Source: Sphingomonadales bacterium
GTDB taxonomy: Bacteria; Pseudomonadota; Alphaproteobacteria; Sphingomonadales; Sphingomonadaceae
Length of the DNA stretch: 34,192 nt
Assembly: GCA_021298455.1 (NCBI GenBank)
Contig: JAJTFR010000017.1
Coordinates: 1-34,192 of the forward strand
Reading direction: 5' to 3'
Shown: positions 1-8,098 of the stretch, piece after piece
How the letters are laid out: each line of letters begins with the position of its first letter
Position numbering within the stretch: position 1 is the stretch's first letter
The notes under the pieces: generated by a model
The model's input: the letters and a program-made list of their open reading frames with translations, nothing else
Told to the model about the DNA's origin: nothing
Database searches by the model: none
Made by a program: the position numbers and the translations under genes

Positions 1-884
1 AGATATTCGTCAAAAAAGGCGAGCGTACGTTGCCATGACAGTTCGGCCGCCGCCTTTTCATATCGCGGCGTAGAATCATTATGGAAACCGTGCTGCGTGC
101 CCGGGTAGAAATATTGCTGGTGGCGTTTACGATTAGCGATCAGCGCCGCCTGATACAGACCTGCACCCGCGTTGATACGTTGGTCATTCTCGGCATATTG
201 GATCAGCAGCGGGGACTTGATCGCCGGCACTTCTTCGGGCCGGGGTTGGCGGCCATAATAGGGCACGCTGGCCGCAAGGTCCGGGCAGGCAACGGCCAGC
301 GCGTTGCAAATGCCGCCGCCATAGCAGAATCCGACCGCCCCCACCTTCCCGCTCGACCGGCTGTGCGTTTTCAGAAAGTCAAACGACGCCAACCAATCTT
401 CGAAAAGCTTTTTGGGATCGAGTTTCGCCTGCAGCTCGCGTCCTTTTTCGTCATTCCCGGGATAGCCACCGACAGAGGTTAACCCGTCTGGCGCAAAGGC
501 CAGATAACCGGACTTTGCCAATCGCCGCGCTACATCCTCTATATAAGGATTGAGACCGCGATTTTCGTGGATAACAAGCACTGCGCCCAGCTTGCCGCGC
601 GCCTTTGCGGGCATCGCGAGCAGGCCCGCAATCCTGCCATGTCCCTTGGGGCTAACAACTGATGGCCGCTCGGTAAGAATCGCCGGATCGTCGGGCTTCA
701 CCTGTTGTGCCAGCGCATAATCGGGTGCCAGTTGATCCAGGATCATCGCCCCGGTCACGCCCGCGGCGGCAAACTTCGCTGCACGCTCAATGAATTCGCG
801 CTTGCTCAGCTTGCCATGCACATAGCCGTCGAAGATTTCGAGGATGGCTGGATGGAAATCAGCTGCGGATTTATGCTCCGTCAT
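1..884 (-). CDS. dienelactone hydrolase family protein (3' end cut by window edge)
   Basis: Reading from the ATG at 884 gives 294 codons with no stop before the window edge, so probably only the last few residues are missing. It is an alpha/beta hydrolase of the dienelactone hydrolase family. The nucleophile motif is GFCYGGG with a catalytic Cys, an acidic segment follows at AENDQ, and the catalytic His lies in TQHGFHN close to the C-terminus. An N-terminal stretch (KREFIERAAKFAAAGVTGAM) resembles the Tat-like leader found in some members, but without a clear twin arginine. The family hydrolyses lactones and esters; the substrate here is unknown. The start lies 2 bases after the stop of the upstream kinase-regulator gene, which suggests co-transcription. 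Confidence 0.9.
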   Translation of the reverse strand, partial: MTEHKSAADFHPAILEIFDGYVHGKLSKREFIERAAKFAAAGVTGAMILDQLAPDYALAQQVKPDDPAILTERPSVVSPKGHGRIAGLLAMPAKARGKLGAVLVIHENRGLNPYIEDVARRLAKSGYLAFAPDGLTSVGGYPGNDEKGRELQAKLDPKKLFEDWLASFDFLKTHSRSSGKVGAVGFCYGGGICNALAVACPDLAASVPYYGRQPRPEEVPAIKSPLLIQYAENDQRINAGAGLYQAALIANRKRHQQYFYPGTQHGFHNDSTPRYEKAAAELSWQRTLAFFDEY

Positions 885-886
885 CG

Positions 887-2674
887 TCAATGAACGAAGC
901 GTGCCACAACATCGCGATAGCTGCGGCTGACCTTCACTTGTGCGCCAGATTCAAGAATCAGGAAGCATTCGCCATTGGTGTGCGGCTTCACCTGCCGGAC
1001 AAGATCGAGATTGACGATCTTGGAGCGATGCACCCGCTGGAATGTCCTCGGGTCGAGGCGTTTTTCCAGATCCTTCATCGTTTCGCGCAGGATCAGCGAG
1101 GTGTCGGCAGTGATGATGCACATATAATCACCCGCTGCCTCGATCCGTTCGATGGTATCGACATCGACGCGGAAAATCTGTCCGCGGTCTTTGACGTTGA
1201 TCAGCTTTTCAAAGCGGCCTGTGGAAACCTCTTCCTCACCTGCGGGTATATTCTCAGCAGCTTCAGGCGCGACTTCGTTGATTACAGTGCGCAGCCGTTC
1301 CAGTTCATCTGCGTTGCGCCGCGTGGCGAGCCTATTGCGCACACGTTCCATCGTGTCGGCCAGACGGTCGGGCTCAACCGGCTTCATCAAATAATCGACT
1401 GCCTGCGCCTCGAATGCGCGAATTGCATGTTCGCTATAGGCGGTGACGAAAACGAAAAGCGGCGGATCAATGTCCATCACGCCCTGCACGACCGAAAAGC
1501 CGTCAAAGCCTGGCATCTGGATATCGAGGAAAACCAGGTCAGGTTTCAAAGTCTTGATCTTGCGGATCGCCTCACGGCCATTCTGGCACGTTGCCACAAT
1601 CTCTACATCTTCGAACGGCTCCAACCGTATCTGCAACCCGTGGATTGAGAGTTTCTCATCAACGAGCTGGTCGTCCCCATAAGCCTGCAACAACCGTTCA
1701 CGCGTATTCGCCATTCCAACCCCGGTTGACAATTTGGGGTCTGGCAGGCTGGCCTGCAACCCCGGCCCGGTATCTGACACGATTATCCGCACCCGATCGC
1801 CGACACGGCGCGCATCAATTGAAATATCTGCACCCTCCTCTTGCGGGGTGACGGCATATTTAATCGCATTCTCGACCAGCGGCTGCAACATAAGCGACGG
1901 CACCAACGCTTCGCTGACATTTTCGTCGAAGTTGAAATGCGTGCGCAGTCTTTCTTCAAACCGCATCTTTTCAATGTCGAGATAGAGTTTGAGTGTCTCA
2001 ATCTCTTGCGCCAGCGATACCTTCGCCGCGGCCTCGTTGATCAGTGTAAAGCGCAGGAAAGAGGAAAGGCGGGAGAGCATGGCATTGGCCTGCTCGGTCT
2101 GTTTCAAGAGCACGAGGGTCGAAATGCTGTTGAGCGTGTTGAAAAGAAAATGCGGATTGAGCTGGTAACGCAGCATCGTGAGCTGCGCGCTTGTCGCGGC
2201 AGCCTCCAGCCGTAAAAGTTGGTCAGCCTGTTCCTCGGCACGGACGAAATAGTTGATCGCATAGTATAGCGCCGACCAGGCAACGAGCAGCACCCCGTTC
2301 AAGAAGATCGCGCCCACCAATAGCTGCGCAAAAGGCGTTTCATCCGCACCTTCACGGATCGTTTGCAAGACCCATACATCGACATAGCCATAGATCAGCG
2401 TCGCCACTGTCACCGATATCCCGGTGATCGACCAGGTGATGATCGGCCGGCGATCGATGATGTTGCGGAAAATGACCGAAAGGATCAGCGAGATCGAAAA
2501 TCCAGTAACCGCGGAAATCAGCACTGGCACCAGCAGGCTGAACGGCTGGCCGTTGGCAATGGTCGAAGCACTGCGCAAAATCGCAGCCCCCCCCCACCCG
2601 ATACTATGTAGGTTCCAGAAAGCGCGGTTTTTGTCAGAGAAAAAGGGCTTGTCGCCAAGTTCGAGCACGGCCAT
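887..2674 (-). CDS. LytS-type histidine kinase fused to LytTR response regulator
   Basis: This 595-residue ORF joins two proteins that are normally separate. Residues about 25-145 hold several membrane segments. Residues about 165-334 are a His_kinase/HATPase module: LNPHFLFN with His175, the N-box Asn269 in PLVENAIKYA, and DTGPG at 301-305. Residues about 338-450 are a receiver with phospho-acceptor Asp384 in VFLDIQMPG and Lys431. Residues about 485-595 are a LytTR DNA-binding domain. At about residues 333-340 the kinase stops right after RERLLQAYGD, without its final strand. The receiver begins at LVDEKLSI, without its first strand and with one Asp of the usual acidic pair gone. A run of nine C on the plus strand (2587-2595) lies in the codons for residues 27-30. 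The fusion may be real or an assembly fault. No clear ribosome-binding site precedes the ATG. Confidence 0.85.
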   Translation of the reverse strand: MAVLELGDKPFFSDKNRAFWNLHSIGWGGAAILRSASTIANGQPFSLLVPVLISAVTGFSISLILSVIFRNIIDRRPIITWSITGISVTVATLIYGYVDVWVLQTIREGADETPFAQLLVGAIFLNGVLLVAWSALYYAINYFVRAEEQADQLLRLEAAATSAQLTMLRYQLNPHFLFNTLNSISTLVLLKQTEQANAMLSRLSSFLRFTLINEAAAKVSLAQEIETLKLYLDIEKMRFEERLRTHFNFDENVSEALVPSLMLQPLVENAIKYAVTPQEEGADISIDARRVGDRVRIIVSDTGPGLQASLPDPKLSTGVGMANTRERLLQAYGDDQLVDEKLSIHGLQIRLEPFEDVEIVATCQNGREAIRKIKTLKPDLVFLDIQMPGFDGFSVVQGVMDIDPPLFVFVTAYSEHAIRAFEAQAVDYLMKPVEPDRLADTMERVRNRLATRRNADELERLRTVINEVAPEAAENIPAGEEEVSTGRFEKLINVKDRGQIFRVDVDTIERIEAAGDYMCIITADTSLILRETMKDLEKRLDPRTFQRVHRSKIVNLDLVRQVKPHTNGECFLILESGAQVKVSRSYRDVVARFVH

Positions 2675-2767
2675 TGCCAGTGTCTAGCGCGAAACTGCAA
2701 CGGCATGAAGCCCTTGTTTGCGATTACCGTTATGATACAGTTTTCGTCAGGATTTCAGGAGAGAGAA

Positions 2768-3364
2768 ATGGCTGAAGGACAAAGCCGCGCGACATTCAGC
2801 GATATGTCGCAAAGTACGCAAGAAGACTGGCAGGCAATCATGGTCGAACATGTCCCCTTTGCGCGCGGCGGTGGGGCCCGGGTTCTTGACCATTTGCGGC
2901 TGCTGGCGGGCGATTATGGCGGCTTTCCGGTCGATCGGCTGACGCATTGCCTGCAGACCGCAACCCGCGCCTATCGCGACGGGCGCAGCGAAGATTATAT
3001 CGTGATGGCATTGCTCCACGATATTGGCGATACATTGGGCGCCTATAACCACCCCGAAATCGCAGCCGCGATCCTGAAGCCTTTTGTTTCCGAAGAATTG
3101 CATTGGATCGTCGAGCATCATGGCATTTTTCAGGGTGTGAACTTTTTCCACCACATCGGCCTCAACCGCGACATGCGCGAGCAGTTTCGTGGGCATAAAT
3201 ATTTCGACGCCACAGCGGAATTCATCGACAAATATGACTGCCCGGCCTTCGACCCCGATTATGACACACTGCCACTCGAATTTTTCGAGCCGATGGTAAT
3301 GCGGCTCTTCGAAAAGCCATTGAAGAGCATTTATAAAAAGAGCGAGCAAGAGGTCGCCGCCTGA
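2768..3364 (+). CDS. HD-domain protein, PhnZ/TmpB-like
   Basis: The 198-residue protein has the HD metal ligands in order: His in LTHCLQTA, the HD pair in LLHDIGD, His in NHPEIAA, a His pair in VEHHGIF, and a late Asp in DKYD. This layout and the length match the HD-domain diiron oxygenase branch (PhnZ/TmpB) and related MIOX-like proteins rather than nucleotide phosphohydrolases. The assignment to oxygenase is inference, and no phosphonate genes lie nearby. I chose the ATG at 2768 because CAGGAGAGAGAA lies directly upstream; an in-frame ATG at 2705 would add 21 residues without a good ribosome-binding site. It is transcribed divergently from the kinase-regulator gene. Confidence 0.8.
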   Translation: MAEGQSRATFSDMSQSTQEDWQAIMVEHVPFARGGGARVLDHLRLLAGDYGGFPVDRLTHCLQTATRAYRDGRSEDYIVMALLHDIGDTLGAYNHPEIAAAILKPFVSEELHWIVEHHGIFQGVNFFHHIGLNRDMREQFRGHKYFDATAEFIDKYDCPAFDPDYDTLPLEFFEPMVMRLFEKPLKSIYKKSEQEVAA

Positions 3365-3391
3365 AACGGCGGTTGCGCTCGCCCAAAGAAA

Positions 3392-3415
3392 GGGCCGCTC
3401 CGGAAGGAACGGCCC
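3392..3415 (-). terminator. hairpin terminator, minus strand (possibly both)
   Basis: GGGCCGCTCC and GGAACGGCCC form a 10-base stem with one mismatch and a GGAA loop. On the minus strand the stem is followed by TTTCTTT, as expected for a terminator of the DUF3617-type gene. The plus side has no T-run but could still end the HD gene, which stops at 3364. Confidence 0.55.
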
Positions 3416-3519
3416 AGTATTGGCGTCTAGCCAGTTAGGGAGGAAAGCGTGCCCAAATGATGGCACGATCCCCCATTAACCCCGTTACGGTTAACAGGGG
3501 CTTAAACGACCGCGATTTG

Positions 3520-3933
3520 TTAGCAACTACCCTGTTGGCGCGCCTCGACCGAGAAGGAAAAAGGCGCATTGTTGCGGATGCCTTGAGACTGGATCTGGAT
3601 CAGCCGATCGGTTTCGCGGCGAATAGTGGTGAGGCCCTGCCCGCTTCCCCGGCAGGAATAGCTGATCGTCACCGAATTTGGGCTGGATCTCACGACCAAC
3701 TGTGAACAGGCACTGCTACCGTGCTGAATCTGGGCGAGTTGCTTTGGATCGGTGACGCACAACTGAGACGCTCCGGGCGCGCTGCTACTTCCAATCGGAC
3801 GGAATTGCCACAGGCCCTTTTCCATTTGTTGCAGCAGATCTCCGCCGCCGGTTACAGGCGCCGCAAATACCGCGGGCAAGATTGCAAGTCCTGCGACTGC
3901 CGACGCCACTGCTATCCATAATGTTCGTGTCAT
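3520..3933 (-). CDS. exported DUF3617-like protein
   Basis: The protein has 137 residues. It starts with a Sec signal peptide (MTRTLWIAVASAVAGLAIL, cut near VFA-AP), followed by a small Cys-containing domain whose pattern (GLWQFRP, LCVTDP, SYSCRGSGQG) resembles DUF3617 periplasmic proteins of unknown function. I chose the ATG at 3933 because a GGAACGAAG-like site precedes it; an in-frame TTG at 3954 would spoil the n-region of the signal. It lies 93 bases downstream of hslO on the same strand. A second hairpin (TTAACC at 3476-3481 with GGTTAA at 3489-3494) lies just after its stop. Confidence 0.7.
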   Translation of the reverse strand: MTRTLWIAVASAVAGLAILPAVFAAPVTGGGDLLQQMEKGLWQFRPIGSSSAPGASQLCVTDPKQLAQIQHGSSACSQLVVRSSPNSVTISYSCRGSGQGLTTIRRETDRLIQIQSQGIRNNAPFSFSVEARQQGSC

Positions 3934-4026
3934 GACTGCTTCGTTCCGTGCCAACGATAAACCGTGGCTTATGAACGATGAATAGGTGAAGGCTGGTTAA
4001 TTGGGGCTGAACGAAACGCCCGCTTT

Positions 4027-4947
4027 TCAGTTGGAAAGGCTCACCAGGCTGATCGGGAAGCGACGCGAACAGAATTCACAATTGACGACAATGTCACCCT
4101 TTTCATCGACCATTTCAGCACGTTCGGTCGCTGGAAAACGGGCAATAACATCGCGAATATGGTCAGGATCGCAGCGGCATCCCTTCGACATGCCATGCCC
4201 TGCCTCGATGCGGACTTCCTGTTCCTCATGAAACAGACGCCAGACGATTTCTTCCAGCGGCAAAGCAGGATCGGCAAGTTCTTCGGGCCGGATCGTGCTC
4301 GAAAGCATGCGCACATGTTCCCAATCGGGATGGTCAAGCCGGACATGCAAACGCTCGCGCCCAACCTCACCTTCTGCAAGGTGCTGAACCATCAGGCCGC
4401 CTGCAACGCAGCGCCCGTCGACATGATCAATCGCAATGCGGATGAAAGTCGGCAATTGTTCGGACTGGTCGAAATATTGCATCGCCGCTTCGCTCAGGCT
4501 GTCGCCCTCCAGCGGCACGATCCCCTGATAGCGCCCCCCGCCCTGCGCCTCTGGCAGCGGCCGGTCAAAGGTGACAGCCAGATAGCCCTTACCGAACAGC
4601 GCGAAAAGATTGGGATTGGCAGGCACCTCGGCCAGGCGGGCAAGATCAAACTGAACATAGCCGCGCACTGCGCCATCGATATAATCGCAGACAAGCAGCG
4701 AAATCGGGCCGTTCTGGGTCTGCGCCTGAATGGTCAACTGGCCTTCGCGATCCTTGAGCGTCGTACCCAGCAACGCGGTAAGCACCAGCGCTTCGGCCAA
4801 GGTCTTTTCGATCACCGGCGGATAGGCGTGCGCCGACAGCACATCGTTCAGCACGGCGTCCAACCGCACCACACGGCCGCGCGCGTTGAGCGCCGGTATC
4901 GAAAAGCGCAACGGACGATCGGAAAAGGTTTCTGACTGTGCAGTCAT
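4027..4947 (-). CDS. hslO: Hsp33 redox-regulated chaperone
   Basis: Hsp33 is a cytoplasmic holdase switched on by oxidative unfolding. With the ATG at 4947 the protein has 306 residues, somewhat longer than most family members. The C-terminal zinc switch is complete: Cys257-x-Cys259, thirty residues, then Cys290-xx-Cys293 (GCRC and NCEFC). The ATG overlaps the argF stop as TGATG, so translation is probably coupled; an upstream in-frame start at 4965 lies inside argF and is less likely. Pairing with argD-argF is a recurrent alphaproteobacterial arrangement. Confidence 0.96.
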   Translation of the reverse strand: MTAQSETFSDRPLRFSIPALNARGRVVRLDAVLNDVLSAHAYPPVIEKTLAEALVLTALLGTTLKDREGQLTIQAQTQNGPISLLVCDYIDGAVRGYVQFDLARLAEVPANPNLFALFGKGYLAVTFDRPLPEAQGGGRYQGIVPLEGDSLSEAAMQYFDQSEQLPTFIRIAIDHVDGRCVAGGLMVQHLAEGEVGRERLHVRLDHPDWEHVRMLSSTIRPEELADPALPLEEIVWRLFHEEQEVRIEAGHGMSKGCRCDPDHIRDVIARFPATERAEMVDEKGDIVVNCEFCSRRFPISLVSLSN

Positions 4948-5873
4948 CACAGCTTGCCGAAGCACCAGAGCAGGATCGATTTCTGCGCGTGCAGACGGTT
5001 TTCAGCCTCATCCCAAATCAGCGACTGCGGGCCATCGATCACCGCCCCGGTCACTTCCTCGTCACGATGCGCGGGAAGGCAGTGCAGGAATTTGGCATCG
5101 GGTTTCGCAGCCGCCATCAGCCTTTCATCGACCTGATAGGGCATCATTGCCGCAATCTTGTTATGGGCATGTTCCTGACCCATCGACACCCAGGTATCGG
5201 TGACAATCACATCAGCCCCGGCGGCAGCCTCCATGGCATCGCGGGTCACCATGATCTGCGCGCCTTGCGCCCGCGCCGCGTCGATAAAGCTGGCGTCACA
5301 ATCATAGCCTTGCGGAACGCCGATGCGGACGATGAACTTCATCAACCCCGCCGCCTCGATGATCGAGTGCAGCACATTATTGCCGTCGCCCAGCCATGCG
5401 ACCTCCAGCCCGGGCAGCGCCTTGCCATGTTCAACCAGCGTTAGCAGGTCGGCGACAATCTGGCAGGGATGCGAAAGATCTGTCAGGCCATTGATCACCG
5501 GCACCGTCGCATGATGCGCCAGCTCCTCAATCTTGGCATGATCATCGGTGCGGATCATGATCGCATCGACATAACGGGACAGCACCCGGGCCGTATCGGC
5601 GATGGTTTCGCCACGTCCCAACTGCATCTGGCCCGACGCCATGAACATGCTGTCACCGCCCAATTGCTTGATCGCCATTTCAAACGAGGCACGGGTGCGG
5701 GTGGAATTTTTCTCAAAAATCATGCCCAGCGTATGGCCCGCCAGCGGAGCATCGGCATCCGCCTTACCCTTCGGCCAACCCTGGCGCGCTGCTTTTCTAT
5801 CAATCGCGTCGCTGATCATTGCGGCGATCGCATCCCCGCCGGCATCCGACAGGTTCAGGAAATGGCGGTTCAT
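4947..5873 (-). CDS. argF: ornithine carbamoyltransferase
   Basis: ArgF makes citrulline from ornithine and carbamoyl phosphate in arginine synthesis. The 308-residue protein carries the carbamoyl-phosphate loop STRTR (57-61), HPCQ (135-138) and HCLPAHR (264-270), the last with the catalytic Cys. The length is normal. Its ATG overlaps the argD stop (ATGA), and its own stop overlaps the hslO start, giving a tightly coupled three-gene operon argD-argF-hslO. Confidence 0.97.
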   Translation of the reverse strand: MNRHFLNLSDAGGDAIAAMISDAIDRKAARQGWPKGKADADAPLAGHTLGMIFEKNSTRTRASFEMAIKQLGGDSMFMASGQMQLGRGETIADTARVLSRYVDAIMIRTDDHAKIEELAHHATVPVINGLTDLSHPCQIVADLLTLVEHGKALPGLEVAWLGDGNNVLHSIIEAAGLMKFIVRIGVPQGYDCDASFIDAARAQGAQIMVTRDAMEAAAGADVIVTDTWVSMGQEHAHNKIAAMMPYQVDERLMAAAKPDAKFLHCLPAHRDEEVTGAVIDGPQSLIWDEAENRLHAQKSILLWCFGKL

Positions 5874-7057
5874 GCCTCTGGCTTCACATAGTCGGCAGCT
5901 CCGGCCGACAGTTTTTCCATGAAGGTGGCGATTTCGGCATCCCCGATGTTGAGCGGCGGCAGCACGCGGAAGGTGTTGTCACCCGCAGCGACCGTCAACA
6001 GCCCGTGATTGTCGCGCAGATGGGCCACAAAGGCACGCGTTTCATGCGTCATCATCACGCCCAGCATCAGCCCCATGCCGCGAACGCCGGTGAACAGATC
6101 TGGATAATTGCCGATGAACTGCTCGATAGCGGCGCGCAGTTTTTCACCGGTAGCGCGCACCTGCGCAAGAAATTCGTCATTGGCAACGACATCCCAAACC
6201 GCCTGGCCTGCCGCCATCGCCAACGGATTGCCGCCATAGGTCGAACCATGTGTGCCGAAAACCATACCGCGTGCAGCCTTTTCGGTTGCAAGGCATGCGC
6301 CCATCGGGAAACCGCCGCCAATACCCTTGGCCGAGGCCATGATATCGGGCGTAATGCCATAATGTTCATGTGCGTAAAGCGCGCCGGTGCGCGCGACACC
6401 GCACTGCACTTCGTCAAAAATCAGGATCAGGTCATGCTCATCCGCCAGTGCACGCAGGCCTTTCAGGAAAGCCTCTGATGCGGGGCGGATGCCGCCTTCG
6501 CCTTGGATCGGTTCAACAAGGAAGCCGGCAGTGTTCGGACCGATTGCTGCCTTTGCGCCTTCCAGATCGTCAAAATCGACATATTTGAAACCGTCGAGAA
6601 GCGGCATAAAGCCCTTATGCATCTTCTCCTGATTGCTCGCCGAAATCGTCGCCATGGTACGGCCATGAAAGGCATTTTTGAAGGTGATCAGTTCAAATTT
6701 ATGTTCATTGCCTGCCGACTGATGATAAGCGCGCGCCGCCTTGATCGCGCATTCGCAAGCCTCTGCGCCCGAATTGGTGAAGAACACCGTGTCGGCAAAG
6801 GTCGTGTCTACGAGCCGCTGGGCAAAGGCCTCCCCCTGCGGGCTGCCATAGAGATTTGACACATGCATCAACGTTGCGGCCTGATCCTGGATCGCCTTGG
6901 TCAGATGCGGATGGCCGTGGCCCAAAAGGTTGACCGCGATTCCACTGGCAAAATCCAGCGCACGACGGCCGTCGTCGGAAATAAGCCACGCACCCTCGCC
7001 TCGAACCGGCCGGAACCCGCAACGGGGATAGACAGGCATCAGAGGCGTTATTGTCAT
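5870..7057 (-). CDS. argD: acetylornithine aminotransferase
   Basis: This 395-residue class III PLP aminotransferase converts N-acetylglutamate semialdehyde to N-acetylornithine, and family members often also act on succinyl-diaminopimelate. The PLP-binding Lys is Lys244 in ASAKGIGGG, the cofactor Asp is Asp215 in FDEVQCG, and NSGAEA (95-100) binds the phosphate. It is the first gene of argD-argF-hslO. An AAGGGA-type site precedes the ATG. Its leader contains a hairpin plus T-tract (7083-7112) and a candidate promoter further upstream (7129-7157). Confidence 0.96.
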   Translation of the reverse strand: MTITPLMPVYPRCGFRPVRGEGAWLISDDGRRALDFASGIAVNLLGHGHPHLTKAIQDQAATLMHVSNLYGSPQGEAFAQRLVDTTFADTVFFTNSGAEACECAIKAARAYHQSAGNEHKFELITFKNAFHGRTMATISASNQEKMHKGFMPLLDGFKYVDFDDLEGAKAAIGPNTAGFLVEPIQGEGGIRPASEAFLKGLRALADEHDLILIFDEVQCGVARTGALYAHEHYGITPDIMASAKGIGGGFPMGACLATEKAARGMVFGTHGSTYGGNPLAMAAGQAVWDVVANDEFLAQVRATGEKLRAAIEQFIGNYPDLFTGVRGMGLMLGVMMTHETRAFVAHLRDNHGLLTVAAGDNTFRVLPPLNIGDAEIATFMEKLSAGAADYVKPEA

Positions 7058-7082
7058 GGGATTTCCCTTTCCATTTGTCCTA

Positions 7083-7112
7083 AAAGCGAAAAGCGGCCCC
7101 CTCGGGAGCCGC
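7083..7112 (-). terminator. hairpin with T-tract between osmC and argD (terminator or attenuator)
   Basis: On the minus strand GCGGC and GCCGC (7093-7112) form a stem extended by a few inner C-G pairs, followed by TTTTCGCTTTT. It lies 65 bases past the osmC stop, so it can serve as the osmC terminator. Only 25 bases separate the T-tract from the argD ATG, so any argD promoter must lie upstream of it, which would make it an attenuator-like element in the argD leader. Confidence 0.65.
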
Positions 7113-7128
7113 CAATATCTAAGTCCGT

Positions 7129-7157
7129 GGTATAGGCCCCGGTCAAGGTCGAATCAA
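7129..7157 (-). promoter_or_regulatory. candidate sigma-70 promoter for argD
   Basis: On the minus strand TTGATT (7157-7152) and TATACC (7134-7129) are separated by exactly 17 bases. Each hexamer matches four of six consensus bases. A start near 7122 would give a leader of about 65 bases containing the hairpin. This is a consensus match only. Confidence 0.35.
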
Positions 7158-7177
7158 CCCCCGCGGCCTGCGGCGTT

Positions 7178-7597
7178 TCACCCCAGCAAGCTATTGATAC
7201 TGATCTGATTGGTCAGCGTACGGTGCACCGGGCATTTCTCTGCAATTTCGAGCAACTTCGCGCGCTGAGCGTCATCCAGCGCGCCTTCAAGGCGGATGAT
7301 CCGGTCAATCATGTCCACGGGTTTTCCGCCATTTTCACCCGCCCGCTCTTCCTTTGAATGCTCCAGCGTGACATGGACCTTTTCAAGCGGCCAGCCCTTA
7401 CGCGCAGCATATATTTCAAGCGTGATCGAGGTGCAGGCACCAAGCGCTGAAAGCAGCAGTTCATAGGGTGTCGGACCATTGTCGATGCCGCCCACCTCCA
7501 CAGGCTCCCCCGCTGTCCATTCATGGATGCGCGCTTTAATGCGTTGGGCATAAACGCCTTCGCTGCTTTCGACGGTGGCGCAGGGATTATCCTTCAT
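7178..7597 (-). CDS. OsmC/Ohr-family redox protein
   Basis: The protein has 139 residues from the ATG at 7597. The OsmC/Ohr fold is marked by its two redox Cys: one in LGACTSITLEIYA on the central helix and one in EKCPVHRTL. The family reduces organic hydroperoxides or related electrophiles using thiols in the cytoplasm. I preferred the ATG at 7597 because AAGGA lies 8 bases upstream; the ATG at 7603 is too close to the same site. The start lies inside the 3' end of the upstream 40-residue membrane protein gene, so translation is probably coupled. It is the last gene of mipZ-GFA-small ORF-osmC. Confidence 0.88.
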   Translation of the reverse strand: MKDNPCATVESSEGVYAQRIKARIHEWTAGEPVEVGGIDNGPTPYELLLSALGACTSITLEIYAARKGWPLEKVHVTLEHSKEERAGENGGKPVDMIDRIIRLEGALDDAQRAKLLEIAEKCPVHRTLTNQISINSLLG

Positions 7598-7709
7598 CTG
7601 CATTATCCTTCGCGCGTTTCGCCGCAGCAATCTGGCGGCGCAGATAGCCATATAGCAACAGATGCGATCCGATCAGCAGCAGCAGGATGATTACAACTGT
7701 TTTCCACAT
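7587..7709 (-). CDS. 40-residue single-pass membrane protein
   Basis: This short ORF begins with an ATG 2 bases after the stop of the GFA gene and overlaps the start of osmC by 11 bases. The product begins MWKTVVIILLLLIGSHLLL, an obvious membrane helix, then has a basic cytoplasmic tail (RRQIAAAKRAKD) and ends DNADEG. I do not recognise a family. Its tight packing between two co-directional genes and its clean hydrophobic-then-basic layout argue that it is real. Confidence 0.6.
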   Translation of the reverse strand: MWKTVVIILLLLIGSHLLLYGYLRRQIAAAKRAKDNADEG

Positions 7710-7711
7710 GG

Positions 7712-8098
7712 CTAGCCATCCCCCAATTGTGCGCGTGCCGTTTCCCAATTGCGGCCGTCAAAAGGCCTTATGTGGACATTGACCCCATGGCCTTCGTCAA
7801 TGCAGCGCCAATTGACGCTCCACGCCTCCGGATGGGATCGCGGCTGGTAAAAGGATTTGACGCCGCAGGTCGCGCAGAAAAGATGCTCGGCCACGCCACT
7901 TCCAAAACGATAGGCGGTCATTGCCGATACGGGTGTCAAAAGGCTGAAATCTTCGTGCGCCACGATCAGGTGCAGATAGCCTGAACAGCTGCACATCGAG
8001 CAATTGCAATCGAGCAGATCCACCTCGGCTGCTGGCAGCGTAAAGCCGAAACGCACCGCGCCGCAATGGCAGCCGCCGGTCAGGTCAATCCTGCTCAT
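7712..8098 (-). CDS. GFA/CENP-V family zinc protein
   Basis: The 128-residue protein has the cysteine pattern of the glutathione-dependent formaldehyde-activating (GFA) fold: GCHCGAVRF near the N-terminus, CNCSMCS at about 31-37, and CATCGV at about 75-80, binding structural and catalytic zinc. Members bind thiol adducts of small electrophiles; the exact substrate is unknown. Its ATG overlaps the mipZ stop (ATGA). Confidence 0.88.
   Translation of the reverse strand: MSRIDLTGGCHCGAVRFGFTLPAAEVDLLDCNCSMCSCSGYLHLIVAHEDFSLLTPVSAMTAYRFGSGVAEHLFCATCGVKSFYQPRSHPEAWSVNWRCIDEGHGVNVHIRPFDGRNWETARAQLGDG

Noticed and set aside
890-1648. 252-codon plus-strand open frame opposite the kinase-regulator gene
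   Set aside because: It mirrors the LytTR/receiver coding region, shows no family features, and the opposite strand has clear domain motifs.
2747-3466. 239-codon minus-strand open frame opposite the HD-domain gene
   Set aside because: The plus strand has the HD motifs and a good ribosome-binding site; the minus frame has no recognisable domain.
3471-3500. CCCC-a-TTAACC / GGTTAA-ca-GGGG inverted repeat
   Set aside because: Possible hairpin near the DUF3617 stop, but without a T-run; the better terminator lies at 3392-3415.
4159-4935. 258-codon plus-strand open frame opposite hslO
   Set aside because: It is a shadow frame of hslO, whose zinc-binding cysteines are intact.
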